Source: Putridiphycobacter sp965230195 (GTDB lineage: Bacteria > Bacteroidota > Bacteroidia > Flavobacteriales_D > Crocinitomicaceae). Taken from it: DNA of 64,000 bases. This document shows positions 45,784 through 52,908 of this stretch, piece after piece (positions within the stretch are counted from its first letter, which is position 1; each line of letters opens with the position of its first letter). The notes under the pieces were generated by a model that did no database searches, was not told the DNA's origin, and saw nothing but the letters and a program-made list of their open reading frames with translations. The stretch lies in the NCBI GenBank assembly GCA_965230195.1, contig OZ245997.1, positions 3,968,001-4,032,000 of the forward strand, read 5' to 3'. The position numbers and the translations under genes are program-made.

Positions 45784-46311
45784 ATGAATTTTGATTTGGA
45801 AAAAAGCATTGAAATTCTCGGACAAACGCCCGAAGTACTTAATCTATGGCTAAAAAATCTGTCGGATGAATGGATTTCGAAAAATGAAGGAGCGGAAACA
45901 TGGTCAGTTTATGATGTCGTAGGTCACTTAATTCATGGTGAAAAAACGGATTGGATTCCACGCCTGAATATTATCATTAGCAATGCAGAAACCAAAGTTT
46001 TTGATCCCTTTGACCGTTTTGCTCAATTTGAAAACAGTAAAGGAAAATCTTTAGAAGCCCTGCTGAAGGAGTTTACCATGCTGAGACAAAACAATATAAA
46101 GATTTTAAAAGGGCTTAACTTAAAAGAAAAAGATTTTGACCTGACAGGAATTCATCCGGACTTTGGAAAAGTAACCTTAAGAGAGCTACTATCAACATGG
46201 ACAGTTCATGATTTAAGCCATATTGCACAAATGGCCAGAATAATGGCATTCCAATATAAAGAGGCTGTTGGCCCTTGGATTAATTATATTGGCTTAATCA
46301 ATAAAAAATAA
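45784..46311 (+). CDS. DinB-family (DinB-like four-helix) protein
   Basis: 175 residues. Helices with W-x-x-x-D-x-x-x-H patterns: VYDVVGHLIHGEKTDWIPR supplies the first metal His, and STWTVHDLSHIAQMARIM the C-terminal HDxxHxxQ motif, matching the three-histidine metal site of DinB proteins. These are often thiol transferases or small-molecule modifying enzymes; specific activity unknown. Gap of one base to the previous gene. Confidence 0.85.
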   Translation: MNFDLEKSIEILGQTPEVLNLWLKNLSDEWISKNEGAETWSVYDVVGHLIHGEKTDWIPRLNIIISNAETKVFDPFDRFAQFENSKGKSLEALLKEFTMLRQNNIKILKGLNLKEKDFDLTGIHPDFGKVTLRELLSTWTVHDLSHIAQMARIMAFQYKEAVGPWINYIGLINKK

Positions 46312-46315
46312 ATAG

Positions 46316-46840
46316 ATGATTGATGTTTTACTAGAAACAGACCGGTTATTAATCAGACCATTTAAACTTTCGGATATTGAGCCCTCTTACGAAATGAATC
46401 TGGATGCAGAGGTTAGTAAATATACAGGAGATGGTGGTGTGGTTAGCAAAGCTGAATTGGAAAGGCGCATTACAGAGGATGTATTTGGTGATTATGAAAA
46501 ATACGGGTATGGCCGGTTAGCAGTAGAGCTAAAAGGTGTTGATCAGTTTATCGGATTCACAGGACTTAAATATTTACCTGACCTCGAAGTAACAGATATT
46601 GGTTTCAGGTTTAAACGAAAATATTGGGGAAAAGGGATAGCCACAGAATCAAGTCGTGCCATAATTGAATATGGATTTAATGATTTGATGTTAGATAAAA
46701 TTGTGGGTCTTGTTTTACCTGAAAATATCAAATCTGTAAATGTGCTAAAAAAGCTGGGGTTCATTTACGAAAAGGATATTTTGGAAGACGGCCTGCTTGC
46801 CAGGCAATACGTACTAAAAAATACTAAAACCAATACCTGA
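46316..46840 (+). CDS. GNAT N-acetyltransferase (RimJ/RimL type)
   Basis: 174 residues: LETDRLLIRPFKLSDIEPSYEMNLD is the standard N-terminus, FKRKYWGKGIATESSRAIIEYGFNDL holds the acetyl-CoA pyrophosphate loop (GKGIAT), and LVLPENIKSVNVLKKLGFIYEKD the terminal motif. Acceptor unknown. Last gene of the five-gene run, whose other members are a lipoprotein, MFS transporter, VOC and DinB protein; a detoxification or resistance operon is an inference. Confidence 0.9.
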   Translation: MIDVLLETDRLLIRPFKLSDIEPSYEMNLDAEVSKYTGDGGVVSKAELERRITEDVFGDYEKYGYGRLAVELKGVDQFIGFTGLKYLPDLEVTDIGFRFKRKYWGKGIATESSRAIIEYGFNDLMLDKIVGLVLPENIKSVNVLKKLGFIYEKDILEDGLLARQYVLKNTKTNT

Positions 46841-46859
46841 TTATACTTTATTATACCAG

Positions 46860-46890
46860 TTGATTGATTTTTAAAAATCACTTAACTTTG
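46860..46890 (+). promoter_or_regulatory. Bacteroidota-type promoter upstream of the EEP gene
   Basis: TTG at 46860-46862 and TAACTTTG at 46883-46890 with 20 bases between, matching the -33 TTG / -7 TAnnTTTG consensus of the Bacteroidota primary sigma factor. The start codon ATG at 46908 lies 17 bases past the -7 box, so the leader would be short. Confidence 0.65.
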
Positions 46891-46907
46891 TACATTATTT
46901 GTTGGTA

Positions 46908-48086
46908 ATGATAAAAACAATAAAAGCTTTCCTATTGATTTTGATCAGCTTGTGGTCATCAAAAACTGTTACCTCACAGCATTTAAACGATTTGTCATTT
47001 GGAACTGACTCAACCCTTGAAGTGATAACATGGAATATTGAGAATTTTCCAAAAAATAGTCAGGCAACATTAGATTCTGTTCAAATTATTATTGAAGCAC
47101 TTGATCCCGATATTATTGCCTTTCAGGAAATAGATGACACCACATCATTTATACAAATGATTAATAATATTCCGGAATTTGACTATTACATTGAATCAGG
47201 CTATTATGCCGGACTGGCCTACGCTTTTAAAACCAGCACTATTCAGATTGATGATCAATACGAAATTTACACCACTGCACCCTACTGGAATGCTTTTCCA
47301 CGTTCACCAATGGTTATGGAAGTCAGTTTTATGGGCGGGGATTACATTATAATCAATAATCACTTTAAATGTTGTGGAGATGGTAATTTAAACACCAGCA
47401 ATTCCGCTGATGAAGAATACAGGCGCCTGGAAGCCAGCAACCTGCTAAAACAATACATTGATGACTATTTTCAAAATGATAATGTTATAGTGGTAGGTGA
47501 TTTAAATGATGTATTGACCGATAACAGTAACCACAACGTCTTCCAACCTTTTATAGACGATCCCGGTAACTATAAATTTGCAGACTATAATATTGCTGCC
47601 GGCAGCAGCGCTAACTGGTCCTTTCCTAACTGGCCGTCACACCTCGATCATATTTTAGTGACTAACGAGCTGTTTAACAATCTCGACTATCCGGCCTCAA
47701 CGGTTAAAACCATCAGAGTTGATGATTATTTGTCCGGAGGATTTAACACTTACGATTTTAATATATCCGACCACCGTCCGGTTGGGCTCAGAATAGCACA
47801 AGATCACAATTTGAATATTACTGAACATACGTCAGGTGCTCCAAAACTGTACGCCTACCCTAACCCCTTTACTAATCAAACCATATTAAATTTTGCTCCC
47901 TTAACAGCACCCGCTTCCATTCAAATCCTGAATCTTCAGGGACAAGTGATTTATGAAGAAAAGCTCATTCTCAACCAAACTTCAATGATCTGGGCATCAG
48001 AAAACATGAGTAACGGTATCTACATTGCCAGACTTATTGTTAATCAAGAGGAAATTCAAACCTGTCAACTGGTTTTGACCCATTAA
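46908..48086 (+). CDS. secreted endonuclease/exonuclease/phosphatase-fold protein with T9SS domain
   Basis: About 392 residues; TTG at 46899 is in frame but ATG 46908 starts a proper signal peptide (ends KTVTSQ). EEP-superfamily motifs: TWNIENFP, DIIAFQEIDD, VVGDLNDVLTDN, the SHLDHILVT and SDHRPVGL blocks supplying the Asp/His catalytic pair. The C-terminal 80 residues (LYAYPNPFTNQTILNFAP, IQILNLQGQVIYEEKL, SNGIYIARLIVNQEE) are a T9SS type A sorting domain. Probably a surface-exported nuclease or phosphodiesterase, for DNA or phosphate scavenging. Confidence 0.85.
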   Translation: MIKTIKAFLLILISLWSSKTVTSQHLNDLSFGTDSTLEVITWNIENFPKNSQATLDSVQIIIEALDPDIIAFQEIDDTTSFIQMINNIPEFDYYIESGYYAGLAYAFKTSTIQIDDQYEIYTTAPYWNAFPRSPMVMEVSFMGGDYIIINNHFKCCGDGNLNTSNSADEEYRRLEASNLLKQYIDDYFQNDNVIVVGDLNDVLTDNSNHNVFQPFIDDPGNYKFADYNIAAGSSANWSFPNWPSHLDHILVTNELFNNLDYPASTVKTIRVDDYLSGGFNTYDFNISDHRPVGLRIAQDHNLNITEHTSGAPKLYAYPNPFTNQTILNFAPLTAPASIQILNLQGQVIYEEKLILNQTSMIWASENMSNGIYIARLIVNQEEIQTCQLVLTH

Positions 48087-48091
48087 TAGAT

Positions 48092-48652
48092 ATGCCATTA
48101 ATTTCAAATGCTGCCCCTGACGAGTTGTCCTCATCTTACTATCTGGCAAATAAATCATTCTGTGAAGAATTTGAATCATTTGTTATTGAAAAAGGTGGTA
48201 AAATAGTAGGTAGTTATAATTCATGGTCATATGAGATAATTGCTACAATTCCTCACCAAAACAACTGGACTTTCAGGTACAAAAAAGCGACCTATTCATC
48301 TGGCAGCCTACTACTATCATCCGAATACCAAAATTTATCCACAATTGCCATTTGGACTGCTGATTTTAACACCAACAGCTCTGATTTTTATACTCGTAAA
48401 CGAAAATTTCGTGACATTTTTACATTAGGTCTAAATCGGTACCAAAAACTTGATATTAACCCAAACTATATCATTAAATCTAACTCTCCGCAAAGTACTT
48501 TTTTACAAAACATTTTAAAAACTTTGAACGCATTGTTCTACTGGGAAGAGATTTATAGTCTAAAATATCAAAACGGCAAACTTACTGTTGAGTTAAGAAC
48601 TAAAGATCTTCATCTGAATAAGATTGAAAAATTACTGACATTTCAATTTTAA
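48092..48652 (+). CDS. hypothetical protein
   Basis: 186 residues, no signal peptide, starts 5 bases after the previous gene. Contains KFRDIFTLGLNRYQKLDINPNYIIKSN and a terminal TVELRTKDLHLNKIEKLLTFQF. Mixed alpha-beta composition and a WTFRYKKATYSSGSLLL strand pair; no family is recognised. The NP.Y.I..N segment and terminal strand suggest a small cytoplasmic domain protein. Likely co-transcribed with the EEP gene. Confidence 0.5.
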   Translation: MPLISNAAPDELSSSYYLANKSFCEEFESFVIEKGGKIVGSYNSWSYEIIATIPHQNNWTFRYKKATYSSGSLLLSSEYQNLSTIAIWTADFNTNSSDFYTRKRKFRDIFTLGLNRYQKLDINPNYIIKSNSPQSTFLQNILKTLNALFYWEEIYSLKYQNGKLTVELRTKDLHLNKIEKLLTFQF

Positions 48653-48722
48653 GGTTCGGAAATAGAAACTATAACAAAATCATATTAATTGTTTACTTTT
48701 GATTATTCACTAATGAACTAAA

Positions 48723-49154
48723 ATGAAGTACCTTTCAATCCTTTTCCTGGCTATTACCATAGCTTGTAATTCTGAAAAATCAGAAGACTATCTTTTTTTA
48801 GAAGGTACCTGGAAAGTCAATGACCAAAACTTATATGAAACCTGGAAAAAAGACAATGGTTTATCAGGGGTTGGGTATAAATTGATTGATGGAAAACAAA
48901 AAACTACAGAAACACTTTCAATTAAATTAGTTGATGGCCGATTAACCTATTCGGCAACGGTGCCCGGTCAAAACAATGGCACTCAAATCAACTTTACATT
49001 AAATGAATTGGTTAAGGATACCCTGTCTTTTGAAAATTTAAATCACGATTTTCCGCAAAAGATTCAGTATTACCAGTTATCCGATACTTCCTTATTCGTC
49101 AATGTCAGAGGAAAAGAACAATCCGGTTTTTCTTATATCATGATCAGGCAATAA
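48723..49154 (+). CDS. DUF6265-like lipoprotein
   Basis: 143 residues, lipobox AITIAC (Cys15). FLEGTWKVNDQNLYETWKKDNG, YKLIDGKQKTTETLSIKLVD, TYSATVPGQNNGTQINFTL and FENLNHDFPQKIQYY follow the pattern of DUF6265, a lipocalin-like beta family in Bacteroidota. Function unknown. TACTTTTG at 48694 could be the -7 box. Confidence 0.65.
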   Translation: MKYLSILFLAITIACNSEKSEDYLFLEGTWKVNDQNLYETWKKDNGLSGVGYKLIDGKQKTTETLSIKLVDGRLTYSATVPGQNNGTQINFTLNELVKDTLSFENLNHDFPQKIQYYQLSDTSLFVNVRGKEQSGFSYIMIRQ

Positions 49155-49166
49155 ACGTTGATAGAG

Positions 49167-49367
49167 ATGAGTGAGTTTGGTATTTTTCTTGAAGCTGTAA
49201 TTGCCCCGATCCTTTTGATTATCGGAATTATGTTTCTCTTTTTTGAAAGTAAAAGAAGGTTAGGACTCAATCTTATTCTCGCAGCTATTGTAATCGCTAT
49301 TGTAGGCTTTTCCATCTGCTCTTATTTTTTAGAATTAAGTATCCACTCTATTTTCTTTGTCTGGTAA
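49167..49367 (+). CDS. small two-helix membrane protein, paralogue of the one at 6866
   Basis: 66 residues from ATG 49167. Helix 1 EAVIAPILLIIGIMFLFF, charged turn ESKRRLGL, helix 2 LILAAIVIAIVGFSICSYF, then a short hydrophobic tail. Shares PILL-IGI, E-x-x-R/K, GL-x-x-ILAA and G-x-S-x-CS with the 54-residue protein at 6866. The upstream in-frame TTG (49158) is disregarded. Function unknown. Confidence 0.6.
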   Translation: MSEFGIFLEAVIAPILLIIGIMFLFFESKRRLGLNLILAAIVIAIVGFSICSYFLELSIHSIFFVW

Positions 49368-49452
49368 AATGCTGAAACTGTTATATCATAAGAAAAACAG
49401 TGGCACATGTTATCGTTCACACTTTTATCCGTATTTTGTACAAAAATAAATA

Positions 49453-50196
49453 ATGGACTTAAAGCTTGCCGTACTGATTGACGGAGACAACATCCCCTCT
49501 GCACATGTAAAAGAAATGATGGAAGAGATTGCCAAATATGGTAACCCGACCATTAAGCGAATTTATGGTGACTGGACTAAACCTGACCTGAACAAATGGA
49601 AAAGTGTTTTACTTGAAAACGCCATCACTCCCATTCAACAATACGGGTACACTTCCGGTAAAAATGCAACAGACTCAGCCATGATCATTGACGCCATGGA
49701 TATATTGTATTCCCAAAAGGTAACCGGTTTTTGCCTGGTTTCGAGCGACAGTGATTTTACAAGATTAGCCACCCGTTTAAGAGAAGCAGGCATGCAGGTT
49801 TTCGGTATCGGTGAAAAGAAAACACCCAATCCATTCATTGTGGCTTGTGACAAGTTTATTTATATAGAAATTTTGAAAAATCAGGCTGAAGATTCTGAAA
49901 GCGAAACTGCTCCAAGTAAAACTGCTAAACCTTCAAGCGTTGATAAAGTCACACCGAAAGTAATCCGGTTAATCTCATCTACAATTAAAGATCTTGAAGA
50001 TGACGACGGTTGGGCTTTCCTAGGAGATGTAGGTAGTTTACTGCAAAAAAAGCAACCTAATTTTGATTCCAGGAATTTTGGTTTCCAAAAACTCACGCCT
50101 TTAATCAAGTCCATTAAGCAATTTGAAATTGAACAGCGAGAAAATTCCAGAGGACGACATAAACTAATCTATGTTAGAATTAAGGGGAAGAGGTAG
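49453..50196 (+). CDS. NYN-domain ribonuclease-like protein with C-terminal OST-HTH/LOTUS domain
   Basis: 247 residues. NYN (PIN-like) domain: LAVLIDGDNIPSAHVKEMM, TDSAMIIDAMDILYSQKVTGF, SSDSDFTRLATRLREAGM, providing the acidic residues of a metal-dependent RNase active site. The C-terminal 75 residues (KVIRLISSTIKDLEDDDGWAFLGDVGSLLQKKQPNFDSRNFGFQKLTPLIKSIKQFEIEQR) match an OST-HTH/LOTUS RNA-binding fold. Close to bacterial LabA/MARF1-like proteins; probably acts on RNA. Confidence 0.85.
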   Translation: MDLKLAVLIDGDNIPSAHVKEMMEEIAKYGNPTIKRIYGDWTKPDLNKWKSVLLENAITPIQQYGYTSGKNATDSAMIIDAMDILYSQKVTGFCLVSSDSDFTRLATRLREAGMQVFGIGEKKTPNPFIVACDKFIYIEILKNQAEDSESETAPSKTAKPSSVDKVTPKVIRLISSTIKDLEDDDGWAFLGDVGSLLQKKQPNFDSRNFGFQKLTPLIKSIKQFEIEQRENSRGRHKLIYVRIKGKR

Positions 50197-50359
50197 TTAA
50201 TAGTTACTGGTTATTCAGTTTATGGTTTCTAGTTCATAGTTGAGAGTAGTAAGTAGCAGGTAGTAAGTAAGAAATAATCGAAAATCAGAAATCAAAAACC
50301 GGAAACTATCAACTATCAACAAGTAACTATTAACCAACAACCGTTAAAGACAACAAACA
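50197..50359. repeat. low-complexity intergenic block related to 1310-1600
   Basis: Contains GTAGTAAGTAGCAGGTAGTAAGTAAG, then AATCGAAAATCAGAAATCAAAAACCGGAAAC, then TATCAACTATCAACAAGTAACTATTAACC. Same kinds of words and approximate order as at 1330-1620 (GTAGAAAGTAGTAGGTA, ATCAGAAATCAAAAC, CTGGTAAACTATTAAC) and, more faintly, 15330-15360. Non-coding. Confidence 0.65.
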
Positions 50360-50935
50360 ATGTCAATACAACTTTTTAATCATATTAATCAATTTGTTGA
50401 AGTTAGTGAGGACGATTTTAGTGAAATCATTTCTTTTTTTGAATTGGAGCACCATGATAAGAAGGCCATTTTAAGAGAAGGAGGCAAAAAAAATGACCTG
50501 CTTTATTTTGTAATTAATGGTTGTTTGCATATGTATTTTATCAATGACAAGGGTATTGAACGGACTATTCAGTTTGCCATTGAAAATTGGTGGATGGCCG
50601 ACCATCTGGCCTTTTTTAATCAAAATCACAGCGACTTTTATATTCAGGCGGCGGAACCGAGTCAGGTTTTGTCTATAACCTATGCGAATTACGAAAAACT
50701 TCTTGATCATTTTCCGCAACTGGAAAAATACTTTCGAAGCATTTATGAAATTTCATATGGCTCTTCGCTGATGAGAATAAAGTACATTTTTGATTTGTCC
50801 AAGGAAGATTCCTATTTTCATTTTATAGAACACTTCCCCAAATTTGCTCAAAGGGTACCACAATATCTTATCGCTTCTTTTTTAGGACTCACACCTGAGT
50901 ATGTCAGTGAAATCAGAAAACGACACCGATCTTAA
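50360..50935 (+). CDS. Crp/Fnr family transcriptional regulator
   Basis: 191 residues; cNMP-binding-type beta region (DKKAILREGGKKNDLLYFVINGCLHMYF, TIQFAIENWWMADHLAFF) and C-terminal HTH (VPQYLIASFLGLTPEYVSEIRKRHR). Typical for Bacteroidota Crp proteins that lie next to the gene they control. Here the neighbour is a carboxymuconolactone decarboxylase/AhpD-like gene 64 bases downstream. The cAMP-contact residues are not evident; ligand unknown. Confidence 0.85.
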   Translation: MSIQLFNHINQFVEVSEDDFSEIISFFELEHHDKKAILREGGKKNDLLYFVINGCLHMYFINDKGIERTIQFAIENWWMADHLAFFNQNHSDFYIQAAEPSQVLSITYANYEKLLDHFPQLEKYFRSIYEISYGSSLMRIKYIFDLSKEDSYFHFIEHFPKFAQRVPQYLIASFLGLTPEYVSEIRKRHRS

Positions 50936-50999
50936 ACCAGTTTATCTTTTTTCTGAGGGCCCACCGGTAATTTTGCTTAAAATTTTAAAACATTATAAA

Positions 51000-51440
51000 A
51001 TGGAAAAGCGAATTCAAATTGATGTGGCTGAACCGGAAGCTTACAAAGCCATGTATGCTTTGGAAAATTATTTATCTAACAGTCAACTGAGTAAAAACCA
51101 CCTGGACCTGATTAAAGTTCGGGCCTCTCAAATCAATGGTTGTGCCTTCTGCATTGACATGCATGTAAAAGAAGCAGTAAAAAATGGAAATAGCTATCAA
51201 CGTCTGTTTTTACTGGACGGTTGGAAAAAAACTGACCTGTTTTCGGAAGAAGAACGCGTTATTATTCAAATGACAGAGGAAGTGACCCTAGTCCATAAAA
51301 AAGGCCTAAGTACCGAAACCTATCAAAAGGCAATTGATAAATTTGATGATCATTATTTTTCTCAAATTATTATGGCTATCACCACTATCAATGCCTGGAA
51401 CAGGATAGCCATTAGTACTTATAAACCATTGTGGGACTAG
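51000..51440 (+). CDS. carboxymuconolactone decarboxylase family (AhpD-like) protein
   Basis: 146 residues from ATG 51000. RASQINGCAFCIDMHVKEAVKNG carries the CxxC...H motif of AhpD-type peroxidase partners, and EERVIIQMTEEVTLVHKKGLS, IIMAITTINAWNRIAIS complete the family. An earlier in-frame start at 50901 would run through the Crp gene and is ignored. A cytoplasmic thiol-based peroxidase or disulfide reductase role is likely. The Crp gene upstream may regulate it. Confidence 0.85.
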   Translation: MEKRIQIDVAEPEAYKAMYALENYLSNSQLSKNHLDLIKVRASQINGCAFCIDMHVKEAVKNGNSYQRLFLLDGWKKTDLFSEEERVIIQMTEEVTLVHKKGLSTETYQKAIDKFDDHYFSQIIMAITTINAWNRIAISTYKPLWD

Positions 51441-51455
51441 GTAAAACATGATTTA

Positions 51456-51569
51456 TACTCAAAAGTGGGAATGTTCTGATATTTCGCTCAGCCTTCGAGT
51501 CCATTCGGCAAAGCCGAAACCTCAGGCTTCTCTGATACAGTTTTTGATTAAAATTTCCACTTTTGAGTA
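51456..51569. repeat. 114-base palindromic element with GC-rich core
   Basis: Outer arms TACTCAAAAGTGG (51456-51468) and CCACTTTTGAGTA (51557-51569). The interior contains TTCGGCAAAGCCGAA hairpin and CGCTCAGCCTTCGAG / CTCAGGCTTCTC, so several nested stems can form, more G+C-rich than the flanks. Lies between the AhpD-like and Rrf2 genes. Either a short mobile repeat (REP/MITE-like) or a structured transcript end. Confidence 0.55.
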
Positions 51570-51609
51570 CTTCGATTTCCAATTACTAATACAAAACTTA
51601 AAATAAAAT

Positions 51610-51641
51610 TTGGAAGTAAAAGATTTTTTACTTTATATTTG
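51610..51641 (+). promoter_or_regulatory. promoter of the Rrf2 gene
   Basis: TTTG at 51609-51612 and TATATTTG at 51634-51641 with 21 bases between them. This matches the Bacteroidota -33 TTTG / -7 TAnnTTTG consensus and places the transcript start about 20 bases before the ATG at 51668, inside the operator-like repeat. Confidence 0.7.
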
Positions 51642-51643
51642 CA

Positions 51644-51669
51644 AACTAAATATTAAGTATATATAGTAT
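51644..51669 (+). promoter_or_regulatory. operator-like repeat, copy 1 (overlaps the Rrf2 start codon)
   Basis: A 26-base segment from AACTAAA to TATAGTAT that matches copy 2 at 52110-52135 at 22 of 26 positions without gaps. It follows the -7 box and ends within the ATG, a placement suited to repression of the Rrf2 gene by its own product. Binding is inferred. Confidence 0.55.
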
Positions 51670-52096
51670 GAGTTATTCATTATCTTTTTCAAAAGCCATT
51701 TTAGTAGTGATTTTTATCTCCGATAAAATCAGACAAGGGCAATATGAATTTCTGTCTACACATACTATTTCTGAAACCTTAAGCATCCCGAAACCAACCC
51801 TCGTTAAAATAATGCAAAGCCTGAATCACGCTGGAATTATCGAAACCAAAGAGGGCAAACAAGGTGGTATTCGGTTAATGAAAAAGCCATCTGATATTAC
51901 CGTTTTAGATATTTTGGAAGCCGTTGAAAAAGGAAAAAAACTCTTCCATACTTCATTTAATATCATGGCTGAAGGAAAACGTCCGGATAATGCCCAGCGT
52001 TCAATTAAAAATATTCTCAATGCTGCCGAAGACAAATTGAAGCACGAACTTTCGCGTCAGACCATAGAAGAAATTTTAGTTCAAATGGGCAGCTAA
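51668..52096 (+). CDS. Rrf2-family transcriptional regulator without Fe-S cysteines
   Basis: 142 residues: winged HTH SYSLSFSKAILVVIFISDK, ISETLSIPKPTLVKIMQSLNHAGIIETKEGKQGGIRL, and a dimerisation helix toward the C-terminus. Fe-S members of the family (IscR, NsrR) carry three cysteines in the loop after the wing; this protein has no cysteine, so it senses something else. The operator-like repeats before this gene and before the next one suggest autoregulation and control of the downstream barrel protein. Confidence 0.85.
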   Translation: MSYSLSFSKAILVVIFISDKIRQGQYEFLSTHTISETLSIPKPTLVKIMQSLNHAGIIETKEGKQGGIRLMKKPSDITVLDILEAVEKGKKLFHTSFNIMAEGKRPDNAQRSIKNILNAAEDKLKHELSRQTIEEILVQMGS

Positions 52097-52109
52097 TTTT
52101 TTTGCTTCA

Positions 52110-52135
52110 AACTAAACATAAACAATATATAGTAT
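52110..52135 (+). promoter_or_regulatory. operator-like repeat, copy 2 (upstream of the barrel gene)
   Basis: A 26-base segment, 22 of 26 identical to copy 1 at 51644. Lies 19 bases before the ATG of the outer-membrane protein at 52155, in the expected promoter-proximal region. The conserved blocks are AACTAAA at the left and ATATATAGTAT at the right. Confidence 0.55.
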
Positions 52136-52154
52136 ATAAATTAAAAACAAACAT

Positions 52155-52754
52155 ATGAAAACTATCAATTTAAAACAGATCATCCTCGCATTCATTCTTT
52201 TTCCAGCGGTATTGAATGCTCAACAAGCCACAAAGACTACGACAGATAAGGCCAGACTATCAATTGAAGTCGATCCAATGACCTTTGCATTTAAAGGCTA
52301 TAGTGTGCATCTTCGGGTACAACCTAAAGCTACATCTCCCCTATTACTGGGAATAGGTACTTATGCCATGGACTTCCCACAACCTTTTGTTGACATGAAT
52401 CCTAATAATGCTGACCAAGGCTGGGAGGTTCGTTTAAATCAAGGATATGGTGTATTTGGGGAATACCATTTTTCGGAAGTGAACAAAAAGTGGTTCGCAG
52501 GTACACAAGTCAGCATACAGGAGTATAAAATTGGAAAAACTGATATACAAAGTGAATCTAAATTCTCTAATCTACTAATCATGCCTTACGCCGGTTATAC
52601 CTGGCAACCTTTTAAGTTTGACTTTTACATTAAACCATGGGCAGGCTTAGGCTATACCACACAAATAGCAGGCGAGAATAAAGTTGATGATTCAACTTAT
52701 GACATCTCCCCCGTTTCGCCATTTATGACTGTTCATCTGGGATATACCCTGTAA
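52155..52754 (+). CDS. outer-membrane beta-barrel protein, probable Rrf2 target
   Basis: 199 residues with a signal peptide ending VLNAQ. Strand-forming segments FKGYSVHLRVQPKATSPLLLGIGTY, GVFGEYHFSEVNKKWFAGTQVSI and C-terminal MTVHLGYTL, an OMP-like terminal strand, suggest an eight-stranded barrel. No family is recognised. Genomic position between the Rrf2 repeat and a terminator-like hairpin makes it a two-gene unit with the regulator. Confidence 0.65.
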   Translation: MKTINLKQIILAFILFPAVLNAQQATKTTTDKARLSIEVDPMTFAFKGYSVHLRVQPKATSPLLLGIGTYAMDFPQPFVDMNPNNADQGWEVRLNQGYGVFGEYHFSEVNKKWFAGTQVSIQEYKIGKTDIQSESKFSNLLIMPYAGYTWQPFKFDFYIKPWAGLGYTTQIAGENKVDDSTYDISPVSPFMTVHLGYTL

Positions 52755-52766
52755 CTGAAAATTTAT

Positions 52767-52804
52767 AGAACAGGTGTTTTGAGTGATATCAGAACATCTG
52801 TTCT
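52767..52804 (+). terminator. hairpin after the barrel gene
   Basis: AGAACAGGTGTT (52767-52778) pairs with AACATCTGTTCT (52793-52804) with a single G-T pair and a 14-base loop, followed by a weak TCTTAAA tail. Thirteen bases after the stop, so a likely transcript end. Confidence 0.6.
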
Positions 52805-52908
52805 TCTTAAACCCGTATTATGTATTAAAAGAAATAATCCATTTTCCTCAAATGGCTTTTGTTAAAGAATAATGCATTAACTTCACGTCAATTGCCATTA
52901 ATTGATAA

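Noticed and set aside
50901..50999. Start of the AhpD-like gene inside the Crp gene
   Set aside because: Extra residues are not typical for the family; ATG 51000 begins the conserved part.
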